The notes under the pieces are model-generated. The model worked only from the letters and a program-made list of their open reading frames with translations. It did no database searches and had not been told where the DNA came from. 64,000 nt of DNA from Halospeciosus flavus (GTDB lineage: Archaea; Halobacteriota; Halobacteria; Halobacteriales; Halobacteriaceae): the NCBI RefSeq assembly GCF_029814175.1, contig NZ_CP122312.1:1240001-1304000 (forward strand), given 5' to 3'. This document shows, in pieces, positions 28,354 to 37,279 of the stretch. Each line of letters begins with the position of its first letter. The stretch's first letter is position 1. Made by a program: the position numbers and the translations under genes.

Positions 28354-29487
28354 ATGACGGCCGACGACACCGCCACCGACACGCTCGACGTGGTCGTATC
28401 GGGCGGATCGATGGCCGGACTCTTCACCGGCGTCGCACTCCGCGCCCGCGGCCACGACGTCGACGTCTACGAACGCTCGACCGGCGAACGGCGCGAGCGC
28501 GGTGCGGGCATCGTCGCCCAGCAACCGGTCCTCGACTTCCTCGACCGCCACGACCTCGCCAACCCCGCCGACGTGACGACCCAGACGGAACGCCGGGAGT
28601 TCCTCGCGCCCGATGGCTCGGTCGCTCGCGGGGGCCACGGCCCGATGCGGTTCACGTCGTGGGACGCCGTCTACCGACGGCTTCGGGCCGGATTCCCCGA
28701 CAATCACTACCACCCCGGCCACGAGACGGTCGATATCACGCCTGAGGATCCAGCGGTCTCCTTCGCGGACGGCCGTCGGGTCGAGGGGGACCTCATCGTC
28801 GCGGCGGAGGGGCTCCGCTCGACGGTTCGCGAGCGACTCCTCCCGGACGCCGAGCCCGAGTACGCGGGCTACGTCGCGTGGCGCGGGACAGTCCCCGAAA
28901 CAGCCGTCCCCGAACAGGTCCGCGAGCAGTTCACCTCGGTATTCACCTTCCACGAGGCGGAGAACCATCTGATTCTGGGCTACCCGATTCCCGGCCCCGA
29001 CGGGAGCGTCGAACCCGGTGAACGACGTCTCAACTGGGTCTGGTACGACAACCTCTCCGGCTCTCTCGACCGGGAGACGGTGCTCACCGACGCGGCCGGC
29101 CGGCGTCGCGAGGGAGCAGTCCCGCCGGGTGAGCTCTGGGAGGCGGTGTGGAACGAGAAGTGCGAGCGTCTCGCGGGCTTTCCCGACGTGTTCGAGACGC
29201 TCGTCCGCGAAACCGACGACCCCTTCGTCCAGTCCATCTTCGATTTGACCGTCTCGTCGATGGTCGAGGATCGAGTCTGTCTCGTCGGCGACGCCGCGTT
29301 CGTCGCCCGCCCACACACCGCCGCCGGTACGTCGAAGGCCGCGGGCGACGGCGTCACTCTTGCCGAAGCCATCGAGTCGCACGCGGACCTCGATGCTGCA
29401 CTCGCTGACTGGGAGAGCGAGCGTCTCGCCTACGGACAGCGCATCGTCGAGCGCGGCGTGCAGATGGGTGACAGCTACATGAAGTAG
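28354..29487 (+). CDS. FAD-dependent aromatic monooxygenase
   Basis: A 377-residue class A flavoprotein monooxygenase. The dinucleotide motif is VVVSGGSMAGLFTGVALRARGHDVDVYER, and the second FAD motif is VCLVGDAAFVARPHTAAGTSKAAGDGVTLAEAI (GD motif). DLIVAAEGLRSTVRERL matches the DG-like motif but reads AAEG in place of the commoner GADG. The GGSMAGL and HTAAGTSKA forms resemble the 2,6-dihydroxypyridine 3-monooxygenase branch. It would hydroxylate an aromatic or heteroaromatic ring with NAD(P)H and O2; the substrate is unknown. Six bases downstream of the preceding hypothetical gene. Confidence 0.85.
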   Translation: MTADDTATDTLDVVVSGGSMAGLFTGVALRARGHDVDVYERSTGERRERGAGIVAQQPVLDFLDRHDLANPADVTTQTERREFLAPDGSVARGGHGPMRFTSWDAVYRRLRAGFPDNHYHPGHETVDITPEDPAVSFADGRRVEGDLIVAAEGLRSTVRERLLPDAEPEYAGYVAWRGTVPETAVPEQVREQFTSVFTFHEAENHLILGYPIPGPDGSVEPGERRLNWVWYDNLSGSLDRETVLTDAAGRRREGAVPPGELWEAVWNEKCERLAGFPDVFETLVRETDDPFVQSIFDLTVSSMVEDRVCLVGDAAFVARPHTAAGTSKAAGDGVTLAEAIESHADLDAALADWESERLAYGQRIVERGVQMGDSYMK

Positions 29488-30411
29488 TCAAAAGGCGGCG
29501 AGGCGGTCGGCCAGCCCCCGTATCTCTTCTGCCTCGTCGATTTCGCTCACCCACCGCTCGGGCAGCGCGGACGCGCCGAACCGCGCACCGGCGACGGCAC
29601 CCGTAACGGCGCCGATCGTGTCCGCGTCGCCACCCATGTTCACCGCCTCGACGATTGCATCCTCGGCCGTATCCGCACCGAGTCCGTAGTGGAGTCCCGC
29701 CTGGAGGGTGTGGACGACGTAGCCGCTGTTCACGAGGTCGGTGGCGTCGTAGGCGTCTGCGACGGGTTCGAGAGCGTTCAGGAGCTCCGTCGGCGCCGCG
29801 CCGTCGACGCGTCCGAGCGCACCTTCAAGCGGATCCGACTCGTCACGCAGGAGTGCCGCGAGGACGAGGTTCAACACCGCACAGCCCCACGTACAGCGCG
29901 GGTCGGCGTGCGTGATTGCCGACGACTCTCGACTGACGGTCACCAGCCGCTCGGGGTCCTCTCGATAGCGAATTGCGTGGGGCGAACACCGCATGATGCT
30001 GCCGTTGCCCGCGTTCTGCCCCTCGGGCTTTCGCTCCCAGACCGCCCGGCCCGCCTCGTCCCACGGCGTGCCGTCGCGGATCGACGCGATCGCCTCCCGG
30101 GTCATCAATCCGATGTCGAAGGGCCCCGACTCGTACCACTCGACGAACCGTCGTGCGACGTCCGCGCCGTCGAACTCGCCGAGTTGGGCGAGACTCCGCG
30201 CGACGCAGAGCGCCATCTCCGTGTCGTCGGTGATGGTCCCTGCGGGCTTGCCGTGGGTCCCGTCGCCGAGCATCTCGGTCACCCGTCCGTGGGTCCGTTC
30301 GATCCGCTCGGGTGTCGCGAACTCCACCGGTCGGCCGAGCGCGTCACCGCACGCGAGGCCCAGGAGACACCCCCGTGCACGGTCTGTCAGCTGGTCGTCG
30401 GGACGTCCCAT
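29488..30411 (-). CDS. ADP-ribosylglycohydrolase (DraG-like)
   Basis: A 307-residue ADP-ribosyl-acceptor hydrolase fold. It starts with DRARGCLLGLACGDALGRPVEF. Binuclear Mg ligands are seen in TITDDTEMALCVARSL (DDT motif, near residue 60) and VNMGGDADTIGAVTGAVAGARFGA (GGDADT, near 265). It would remove ADP-ribose from a protein, DNA or small molecule; no nitrogenase genes are here, so the classic DraG role is unlikely. The ATG at 30411 is preferred to an upstream TTG. It is convergent with the monooxygenase, the stops abutting. Confidence 0.9.
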   Translation of the reverse strand: MGRPDDQLTDRARGCLLGLACGDALGRPVEFATPERIERTHGRVTEMLGDGTHGKPAGTITDDTEMALCVARSLAQLGEFDGADVARRFVEWYESGPFDIGLMTREAIASIRDGTPWDEAGRAVWERKPEGQNAGNGSIMRCSPHAIRYREDPERLVTVSRESSAITHADPRCTWGCAVLNLVLAALLRDESDPLEGALGRVDGAAPTELLNALEPVADAYDATDLVNSGYVVHTLQAGLHYGLGADTAEDAIVEAVNMGGDADTIGAVTGAVAGARFGASALPERWVSEIDEAEEIRGLADRLAAF

Positions 30412-30520
30412 GGTACATCGTATCACGAATGTCGACAAAAGACTAGTTGTGGCGTGTTGACAAGAGTATTGATCGTTCGGAGCAAATTTCGCTACTCGCG
30501 TGTCGCTCGCTCCGAATCGC

Positions 30521-32365
30521 CTAGTCGTCGGAGTCGGCCCGGAACGCCGCCGCCTGCGCCGGACCGTCGCGGACCCGCACGCCCTTCCCGGCGAGATGGC
30601 GAAGCCGACGCTGGGCGTGGTCTTCTTCCTCCGTGCCCTGGGTCGCGAGGACGTACATGAGCGCCCGTCCCTCGGGACGCATCGTTCGACCGGCGCGCTG
30701 GGCGCCCTGCCGTCGCGACCCGCCGAGACCGGAGGCGACGACCGCGAGTTCGGTGTCGGGCAGGTCGATCCCCTCGTCGGCGATGCGCGAGACGATGAGA
30801 GTGTCGCGCTCGTCCGCGCGAAACTGGGCGAACAGGCGCTCGCGACGCGGGTGGGGCGTCTGCCCGCTGACGAACGGGACGTTCAGTTCGTCGGCGAGAC
30901 GTTCGCCCTGGTCGAGGTAGTCGACGAAGACGAGCGTCTTCGCGCGGGAGTGTGCGCGGAGGAGTTGGCGGACCTCCTCGACTTTCGCGGGGTTCGTCGC
31001 CGCGAGTTGGCGGCGCTCGTGGCCGTCGGCACTCGCCCACTCGTAGCGGTGGTCGTCGTCCTGCCACGGGACGTAGCGAATCTCGACTTCGGGTTCCTGT
31101 ACGTAGCCGGCGTCGAAGAGCGCGTCCCAGTCCGTGCCGATGGGCGGGCCGATGAGCGTGTAGATGTCCTCCTCGCGGTCGTCTTCCCTGACCGGCGTCG
31201 CGGAGAGCGCAAGGCGGTGTACGGCCTGCAGGTCGGCCGTCCGACGCGAGATGTCCGCGGGCAGGTGGTGAACTTCGTCGTACACGACGAGTCCCCACTT
31301 GCGGTCGTCGAAGAGGTGGCGGTGGCGATCCATCCCCGCGGTTCGGTAGGTGGCGATGGTGACGGGGCGGATACGCTTCTCGCCGCCGTGATACTCGCCG
31401 ACGTGCTCGGGATCGAGGTTCGTGTGCGCGAGGAGTTCGTCGCGCCACTGGGCGGCGAGGTCGCGTGAGGGGACGAGAATCAGCGTCTCGCCGCCGACGC
31501 GCTCCATCGCCCCCATCGCGGCGACGGTCTTCCCGCTCCCGGGCGGGCCGACGAGGACACCGGCCTCGCGCTCCACGAACCAGTCGACCCACTCCTGCTG
31601 GTAGGGCCGGAGGTCGAGGTCCAACTCGACGTCGAGGGGGTCGCCGGTGTCGAGGCTCCGTTCGTCGCTGACGGGGTAGCCCGCCTCGTAGAGGATTCGT
31701 TTGACCTCGGCGACCTTCTCCTCGTTCACCCACGAGACGTCGTCCTCGATGGGCGCGCGGAGGTGCGTATCGTCGAGTTTCTGCCGGGCGACGTTGCCCA
31801 TCACGTCGTCGCTCGCGGCTTCGAGGACCGTGTAGCCGTCCTCGTGCGTCCGGAGAGTGAACTGGTGGGCGCGTTGCCACTGGCTCTCGACGAACTCCTC
31901 GATGGTGGCCGCGCGCTCGTTCGTCACCTCACGGAGTGCGGTCAGGAGGTCGTCGAGGTGGTCGTAGGGGGCGTTCCAGACGTCTTCCTTCCGGATACGG
32001 TAGCGGTAGGCCTCGTCGCCGGTGGTGTCGGTCAGGTGGGCGAACTGCGAGAGGCGCGCCCGTGTGTACTGCGTGGGCTTGTCGACGACGATCTCGCGGT
32101 TCTCGTCGAACACGACGACGCGTTCTCGCTCCTGGGTATCCGACCAGTCGGTCGGGTACCAGACGACCGGGTCGTTCGAGACGTCGAGGCGTTCGACACC
32201 CTCTCCAGCGAGTGCGTCGAGTGCGTCCTCGGCCTCGGCCTGCGTACAGTCGAGGACGCGAGCGACGTGACTCGCCGTGACGACCGGCCGCTCGACGCGG
32301 TCGAGCACGTCGTAGAACTCGCCGATCTCGATACCGTCCGGAACCGCGTCTGCGTCCTCGGTCAC
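30521..32365 (-). CDS. XPB/Rad25-type DNA repair helicase (SF2)
   Basis: A 614-residue SF2 helicase with GTG start at 32365. The N-terminal 130 residues hold a winged-helix-like segment. Then come the Q/Walker A motif VLVGPPGSGKTVAAMGAM, VVYDEVHHLPAD (DEVH box), LALSATPVREDD (motif III), SRIADEGIDLPD (motif V) and QGAQRAGRTMRPEG (motif VI). Archaeal XPB opens DNA, often with the nuclease Bax1; no bax1 gene is beside it here. Longer upstream codons run into the divergent hydrolase region and are rejected. The tail is short and polar. Confidence 0.93.
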   Translation of the reverse strand: MTEDADAVPDGIEIGEFYDVLDRVERPVVTASHVARVLDCTQAEAEDALDALAGEGVERLDVSNDPVVWYPTDWSDTQERERVVVFDENREIVVDKPTQYTRARLSQFAHLTDTTGDEAYRYRIRKEDVWNAPYDHLDDLLTALREVTNERAATIEEFVESQWQRAHQFTLRTHEDGYTVLEAASDDVMGNVARQKLDDTHLRAPIEDDVSWVNEEKVAEVKRILYEAGYPVSDERSLDTGDPLDVELDLDLRPYQQEWVDWFVEREAGVLVGPPGSGKTVAAMGAMERVGGETLILVPSRDLAAQWRDELLAHTNLDPEHVGEYHGGEKRIRPVTIATYRTAGMDRHRHLFDDRKWGLVVYDEVHHLPADISRRTADLQAVHRLALSATPVREDDREEDIYTLIGPPIGTDWDALFDAGYVQEPEVEIRYVPWQDDDHRYEWASADGHERRQLAATNPAKVEEVRQLLRAHSRAKTLVFVDYLDQGERLADELNVPFVSGQTPHPRRERLFAQFRADERDTLIVSRIADEGIDLPDTELAVVASGLGGSRRQGAQRAGRTMRPEGRALMYVLATQGTEEEDHAQRRLRHLAGKGVRVRDGPAQAAAFRADSDD

Positions 32366-32488
32366 TGTACGTGGATACGGTGCGGGACCACTAACGGCTT
32401 TCGTGCCGGCACGGCGAGACCACCGGCCTGGCCCAGACCGGTGTCGACCGGCACAACGCCTATGCGACTGGCGAGTGCGGATTCGCAC

Positions 32489-33424
32489 ATGCGATTCCGA
32501 AGGCTTCTCGCGGGTGCGGCCGCCGGACTGGGGGCGACGTCCCTCGGCAACCGCCTCCTGACGGCCCGCGCCGGCACGCTCGAACCGGCCCTCCCTGGCG
32601 ACCAGCGAACCTACCGGTGGCGGGGGTTCGACGTCTCCTACAGCGACCTCGGCGACCCCGACGATCCCGACGTCCTCCTCCTCCACGGAATCCACGCCGC
32701 TGCGTCGACCGAGGAGTTCACGCGAATCGCCGAGGACCTCGCCGAGTCCTATCACGTCGTCGCCCCCGACCTCCCCGGCTTCGGGTGTTCGGACCGCCCG
32801 GCCGTCGCCTACACCGCGTCGATGTACGAGTCGTTCGTCGAGGACTTCGCGACCGAAGTGACCGATGAACCCATCTGCGTCGCCACGTCGCTCACTGGCT
32901 CGTACGCCGCCATCGCCGCCGACCAGGCCGAGTTCTCACGGCTCGTCCTCGTCTGCCCGACGGCCGACACGACCGTCCGCCGACCGTGGCTCCGCACGCT
33001 CTTCCGGACACCGGCCGTCGGAACGTCGCTGTTCAACCTCCTCACCTGCAAGCCTGTCCTCGAGTGGTTCGACCAGCGCGAAGCGTACTACCACCCACAG
33101 AACATCCCTGACGAGGTCGTCGACTACCAGTGGCGGACTGCCCACCAGGAGAACGCCCGCTTCGCGCCGGCCTCCTTCCTCGGCGGGTACCTCGACCCCG
33201 TCGTGGATCTCGGCGAAGAACTCGCCGAGCGCGAACAGCCCGTGACGCTCGTGTGGGGTCGCGAGGCACTCATCACGCCGCTCGCCGCCGGACGGGCGCT
33301 CGCGGAGCGCGCCGACGCCCGACTCGTCGTTATCGACGAGGCGCGCCTCCAGCCCCACGCCGAACACCCCGACGCCTTCCTCCAGGCCGTCACCGAGGAA
33401 CTACCGCGCCTCGAGGACGAGTAG
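32489..33424 (+). CDS. alpha/beta hydrolase, possibly exported or membrane-attached
   Basis: A 311-residue alpha/beta-hydrolase-fold protein. The N-terminal stretch RRLLAGAAAGLGATSLGNRLL resembles a signal or anchor. Core motifs are VLLLHGIHAAAST (oxyanion HG) and VVAPDLPGFGCSDRP. The nucleophile elbow reads ICVATSLTGSYAA (A-T-S-L-T in place of GxSxG), VTLVWGREALITPL is the acid region and LQPHAEHPDAF holds the histidine. The elbow's missing glycine may alter activity. An in-frame ATG also exists at 32462; both are compatible with a leaderless start. Its 3' end overlaps the DUF35 gene on the opposite strand by 24 bases. Confidence 0.83.
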   Translation: MRFRRLLAGAAAGLGATSLGNRLLTARAGTLEPALPGDQRTYRWRGFDVSYSDLGDPDDPDVLLLHGIHAAASTEEFTRIAEDLAESYHVVAPDLPGFGCSDRPAVAYTASMYESFVEDFATEVTDEPICVATSLTGSYAAIAADQAEFSRLVLVCPTADTTVRRPWLRTLFRTPAVGTSLFNLLTCKPVLEWFDQREAYYHPQNIPDEVVDYQWRTAHQENARFAPASFLGGYLDPVVDLGEELAEREQPVTLVWGREALITPLAAGRALAERADARLVVIDEARLQPHAEHPDAFLQAVTEELPRLEDE

Positions 33425-33784
33425 CCGACCCTCGCCGTCCTCGCGGTCGACGACCGTCGGGACGACGGCGAGTCCGTCCTCGACGTCCGCGGGTGCGAGC
33501 CCCCGGACGACGCCCGTCAGCCGAACGTCGCCGAAGTCCGCGACCGCAGTCACGTACGGCGCTTCGCCGTCGAAGCGCGGCGTCGGGACGTGGACGATGG
33601 TGTGTGCTTCGACGCTCCCCGCGTCGGGGAGTGTCTCTTCTTCGAGTTCTGCGGACCCGCAGTGGGGACAGACGGCTCGCGGCGGGAGCGACCCGTGGCC
33701 ATTCGGGCACGCGAGGTAGTACCCCTCTCCCGTGTCGATGGAGTCGAGCCACTCATCGTAGCCAGCGGTACGGATGTCAGTCAT
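33401..33784 (-). CDS. Zn-ribbon/OB-fold protein (DUF35), thiolase partner
   Basis: A 127-residue DUF35-type protein. The rubredoxin-like zinc ribbon has YLACPNGHGSLPPRAVCPHCGSAEL (C, C..CxxC; the first pair is CPNGH, so histidine may replace a cysteine). An OB-fold follows (VPTPRFDGEAPYVTAVADF...TGVVRGL). Archaeal DUF35 proteins bridge thiolase and HMG-CoA synthase and pass acyl-CoA intermediates, or serve as acyl-CoA binders. It overlaps the thiolase stop by four bases (ATGA), a sign of tight coupling. Confidence 0.88.
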   Translation of the reverse strand: MTDIRTAGYDEWLDSIDTGEGYYLACPNGHGSLPPRAVCPHCGSAELEEETLPDAGSVEAHTIVHVPTPRFDGEAPYVTAVADFGDVRLTGVVRGLAPADVEDGLAVVPTVVDREDGEGRLLVLEAR

Positions 33785-34950
33785 GCCTCCACCTCCTCGA
33801 GGACGTGGACGGTCACACTCGCGACCGTCCCACCCGCGTTGTGCGCGAGGCCGACTCCTGCGTCGGGCACGGCGTCACTGTTGTGGTGGTCGCCGCGCAG
33901 CAGTTTCGTCAGTTCGACGAGTTGGCTCCCACCGGTCGCCCCGACGGGGTGGCCCTTCGCCTTCAGCCCACCCGAGAGGTTCACCGGGAGGTGGCCGTCA
34001 CGGGTCGTCTCACCGTTCCGAGCGGCAGCGATTGCCTCGCCAGATTCGTAGAACCCCATCCCTTCGAGCGCGAGCACCTCCGCGATGGTGAAACAGTCGT
34101 GGACCTCCGCGACGTCGATGTCGCCGGTGTCGAGACCCGCCTCGCCGAGTGCCTCGTCGGCGGCGTCGCCGGCGGCCGGCGTCCGGCAGAGCGATTCGCG
34201 GTCCTGGAGCGCCATCTTGTCGCCGCCCTGTCCGGTTCCGGTGACGGCGACCGAGGCGTCGAGTCCGTGTTCCTCGGCGTAGTCCTCGCTGACGAGGACG
34301 AGCGCGCTGGCCCCGTCGGTGATGGGGCAGGCGTCGAAGAGGTGGAGCGGTTCCGCGACGGTCGGCGAGTCGAGGGCGTCCTCGACGGAGATCTCCTTCT
34401 GGTACTGTGCGTGTTCGTTGCCGACGGCGTTCGCGTGATTCTTCACCGCGACGTGTGCGAGATCCTCGCGACTGCCGCCGAACTCTTGGAAGTAGGCGTC
34501 GGCCATCAGCGCGTACGCGCCGGGGAAGGTGAGTCCGGCGCGCACTTCGTAGAGGTCGTCGGCCGCGATGGCGAGTCCCTCCGTTGTCTCGCTCGTCGGG
34601 AGGTTGGTCATTCGTTCGGCCCCGCCGACGAGGAGTACGTCGGCCTCACCGTTTCGGACGTTCTTCACTGCCTCGCGGACGGCGACGCCGCTGGACGCAC
34701 AGGCACTCTCGAAGCGCGTCGCGGGGACGTCGAGACCGAGTGCCTCGGCCGCGAGCGGTCCCTGGTGGCCCTGGTGTTCGGCGACTTCGCCCATGAAGTT
34801 GCCGTAGTAGACCCCCTCGACGGCGTCGCGGTCGATGCCCGCGTCGTCGAGTGCCGTCGTGCCTGCCTCCGCGAAGAGGTCCCGCGTCGTCCGCTCGGGG
34901 TGTTCGCCGAAGTGCGTCAACCCCACTCCGGCTACACGAACGTTCGTCAT
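33781..34950 (-). CDS. thiolase-family protein (acetyl-CoA acyltransferase/SCP-x type)
   Basis: A 389-residue archaeal-type thiolase. The active-site cysteine lies in FESACASSGVAVREAVKNV near residue 84. The histidine motifs are VAEVHDCFTIAEVLALEGMG near 290 and LKAKGHPVGATGGSQLVEL near 340. It would condense or cleave acyl-CoAs, for example acetoacetyl-CoA in isoprenoid synthesis or 3-ketoacyl-CoA in beta-oxidation. AAGGAG sits five bases before ATG 34950, an unusual clear Shine-Dalgarno sequence that decides the start. It forms a two-gene operon with the DUF35 partner. Confidence 0.93.
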   Translation of the reverse strand: MTNVRVAGVGLTHFGEHPERTTRDLFAEAGTTALDDAGIDRDAVEGVYYGNFMGEVAEHQGHQGPLAAEALGLDVPATRFESACASSGVAVREAVKNVRNGEADVLLVGGAERMTNLPTSETTEGLAIAADDLYEVRAGLTFPGAYALMADAYFQEFGGSREDLAHVAVKNHANAVGNEHAQYQKEISVEDALDSPTVAEPLHLFDACPITDGASALVLVSEDYAEEHGLDASVAVTGTGQGGDKMALQDRESLCRTPAAGDAADEALGEAGLDTGDIDVAEVHDCFTIAEVLALEGMGFYESGEAIAAARNGETTRDGHLPVNLSGGLKAKGHPVGATGGSQLVELTKLLRGDHHNSDAVPDAGVGLAHNAGGTVASVTVHVLEEVEA

Positions 34951-35074
34951 AGTTACTCCTTGACGTACGGGGGTCAAAAACACGCCGGAAGGGGCGATAC
35001 GGACGTCGCCCAGACGTCAGACGCGCGTGCGGCCAAGACTTTTCCGGCCGAAGTTCATATTCCCGTGCGAGTCG

Positions 35075-35287
35075 ATGTCACGGAGTTCTCACTCGACCAC
35101 GGACGCCAACGAGTCGGTCTCGAACGACGACGAGTGGGCGACGTCGTCCCTGGCCGAAGCGATCGATTCGCTCCGGTCGGAACTCGAGAGCGCCGAGACC
35201 GACGCGTCGGGGGCACAGTCCATCGCACTCAGTCGCGCGCAGGACCTCCTCGACAAAGTCGAGAGTACCCTGAAGAAGACGCACTGA
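35075..35287 (+). CDS. small acidic helical protein, unknown function
   Basis: A 70-residue protein from ATG 35075. The N-terminal third is Ser/Asp-rich and the rest predicts one or two helices (SSLAEAIDSLRSELESAETD...LSRAQDLLDKVESTLKKTH) with a heptad-like pattern. No family is recognised. It is followed 68 bases later by another small charged helical gene on the same strand. It diverges from the thiolase gene. Confidence 0.6.
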   Translation: MSRSSHSTTDANESVSNDDEWATSSLAEAIDSLRSELESAETDASGAQSIALSRAQDLLDKVESTLKKTH

Positions 35288-35355
35288 GGCGCCCGTGGCG
35301 GCACGGCGGGCAGTCGGCCACCCCTTTCTTACTTTTCGCGCCACTAGGGACGGGT

Positions 35356-35544
35356 ATGTCCACCGACGACAGTTCCTCCGAGTCCGAGTGGAAACACGAG
35401 GCAGTCTCCGAGTTGGCAGACCACGTCCGCGACCGTGTGGACAAGGCGAAGGAGAAGACCTCCAATAGCGCCAAGTCGAAGGCACTCGAGACGGCTCACT
35501 CGGTCATCGACAAGGCAGAGGAGAAACTGAAGCAGAAGGCCTAG
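35356..35544 (+). CDS. small charged helical protein, unknown function
   Basis: A 62-residue protein from ATG 35356, with an acidic start (STDDSSSESEW) and a long lysine-rich amphipathic helix (VRDRVDKAKEKTSNSAK...VIDKAEEKLKQKA). The motif resembles late-embryogenesis/CsbD-like stress helices but is too short to assign. A longer in-frame ORF upstream is antisense to the thiolase gene and is not real. It is convergent with ggt, with one base between stops. Confidence 0.6.
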   Translation: MSTDDSSSESEWKHEAVSELADHVRDRVDKAKEKTSNSAKSKALETAHSVIDKAEEKLKQKA

Positions 35545-35545
35545 G

Positions 35546-37165
35546 CTAGAACCCGACCGCCTGCCCGTCGCGGCGGGGATCGGAACCGGCGACGAGTGTC
35601 CCGTCCTCGTCCCGGTAGATGACCTGACCGCCGCCCCAGTGGCCACCCGACTCGAAGAACTCGTCCTCGTCGACGACGTCGTGCCCGCGCCCGCGGAGGT
35701 TCGTCACGACGCTGTCCGGGAGTTTGTTCGTCTCGACAGCGACGCGCTTGCCGTCGATCCACCGGAACCGCGGCGCGTCGAGGGCGGCCTGTGGGTTCAA
35801 CCCGGAGTCGACCATCGCCGACGTCACCTGGAGGTGGCCCTGCGGTTGCATCGACCCGCCCATAACGCCCCACGAGGCCCGGAACTCGCCGTCGACGCGG
35901 AGCATCGCCGGGATGATGGTATGGAAGGGGCGCTTGCCCGCTTCGAGGGCGTTGGCGTGCTGGGAGTCGAGGCTGAAGGAGTGTCCGCGGTTCTGGACGG
36001 CGAACCCGCCAGCCGTCAGCGCCGACCCGAACGGGTAGTAGACGCTGTTGATGAACGAGACGGCGTTTCCGTCGCCGTCGACGACGGTGAGGTAGACCGT
36101 GTTGGCCTGTTCTTTGGCCTTCGCGCCGTAGTCGGCGGCCCGGTGGCCGACTTCGGCGGCGCGTTCGGCCGCGTACTCCTTCGAGAGCATCGTCTCGAGC
36201 GGGACGTCCGTGTAGTCGGGGTCGGAGATGTACTCGTAGCCGTCCGCGAACGCGAGTTTGATGGCTTCGAGCAGGTGGTGGAGGCGGTCCGGGTTCGCCG
36301 GGTCCGCGGGGATGTCGAACTGCTCGGCGACGTTCAGCGCCTCGAGTGCGACCGTCCCCTGGCCGTTGGGCGGATGTTCGAGTACTTCGACGCCGCGGTA
36401 CTCCGTGCTGATGGGGTCAGTCCACTCCGGTTCGAACGCTTCGAGGTCCGAGAGCGTGAGCGCCCCGCCGTGTTCGCGAACCGTCTCGACGATGGCCTCG
36501 CCGACGTCGCCGCCGTAGAACGTCTCGATTCCCTCCTCGGCGATGCGGTCGAGCGTGTCAGCGAAGTCCGGGTTTCGGAACGTCTCGCCGGCCGCGGGCG
36601 CCTCACCGTCGTGGAGGAACGTCTCCGCGGAGGTGTCGAACGCGGCGAGTCGGTCCTCTTGGCCGGCCCACTGTCGGGCGACGTACTCGGAGACCGGGAA
36701 CCCCTCGCGGGCGTAACCGATGGCCGGTTCGAGGAGTGCGCCGAGGTCCTCGCGGCCGTAGCGCGAGACGAGCGCGTCCCAGCCAGCGAGCGCGCCGGGG
36801 ACCGTGACCGGGAGGCCGCCGTCCGTCGGCATCGTAGGCTCACCTTCGTCGTCGGTCTCGTCGGTGCGCTCGCGGTAGGTCTCGACGTCGGCTTCGTCGG
36901 GCGCTGGACCGGAGGCGTTGAGTGCCTCGTACTCGCCGTCGAAGTGGGTCAACGCGAACATGTCGCCGCCGATGCCGGTCATGTGCGGTTCGACAACGTT
37001 CAGGACGGCTGCCGTCGCGACGGCGGCGTCGGCCGCGTTGCCGCCCTCCTGCAGGACCGAGAGGCCGGCCTGTGCGGCGAGCGGGTGGCTGGTCGCGACC
37101 ATCCCGTTGGTCGCCTGCACCGCGGACCGACGGGAAGAGAACTGCCAGGGATAGTCGAAATCCAT
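35546..37165 (-). CDS. ggt: gamma-glutamyltransferase / glutathione hydrolase family
   Basis: A 539-residue N-terminal-nucleophile hydrolase precursor. The N-terminal part has QEGGNAADAAVATAAVLNVVEPHMTGIGGDMFAL. The autoprocessing nucleophile Thr lies in KEQANTVYLTVVDGDGNAVSFINSVY near residue 355, where TVYLTVVD stands for the usual TTHxSVVD. GVMGGSMQPQGHLQV near the end is conserved. No signal peptide is seen, so it is likely cytoplasmic, unlike Gram-negative GGT. It could hydrolyse gamma-glutamylcysteine, the main thiol in haloarchaea, or act as an acylase. Length fits the family. Confidence 0.92.
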   Translation of the reverse strand: MDFDYPWQFSSRRSAVQATNGMVATSHPLAAQAGLSVLQEGGNAADAAVATAAVLNVVEPHMTGIGGDMFALTHFDGEYEALNASGPAPDEADVETYRERTDETDDEGEPTMPTDGGLPVTVPGALAGWDALVSRYGREDLGALLEPAIGYAREGFPVSEYVARQWAGQEDRLAAFDTSAETFLHDGEAPAAGETFRNPDFADTLDRIAEEGIETFYGGDVGEAIVETVREHGGALTLSDLEAFEPEWTDPISTEYRGVEVLEHPPNGQGTVALEALNVAEQFDIPADPANPDRLHHLLEAIKLAFADGYEYISDPDYTDVPLETMLSKEYAAERAAEVGHRAADYGAKAKEQANTVYLTVVDGDGNAVSFINSVYYPFGSALTAGGFAVQNRGHSFSLDSQHANALEAGKRPFHTIIPAMLRVDGEFRASWGVMGGSMQPQGHLQVTSAMVDSGLNPQAALDAPRFRWIDGKRVAVETNKLPDSVVTNLRGRGHDVVDEDEFFESGGHWGGGQVIYRDEDGTLVAGSDPRRDGQAVGF

Positions 37166-37279
37166 GGTGGGGATTTGTCAGAGGGGTGTATGAAGTCTGA
37201 CCCGAAATAATTCGGTCCACTCGTAGAGATGTCGCTCAGAGAACAGTCGAAAAAGCGCGAAGAAGGTGTGTAGTCGCGT

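Noticed and set aside
33130-35340. Upstream part of an 804-codon frame over the thiolase and DUF35 genes
   Set aside because: Only its last 62 codons (35356-35544) look coding; the rest is an antisense shadow.
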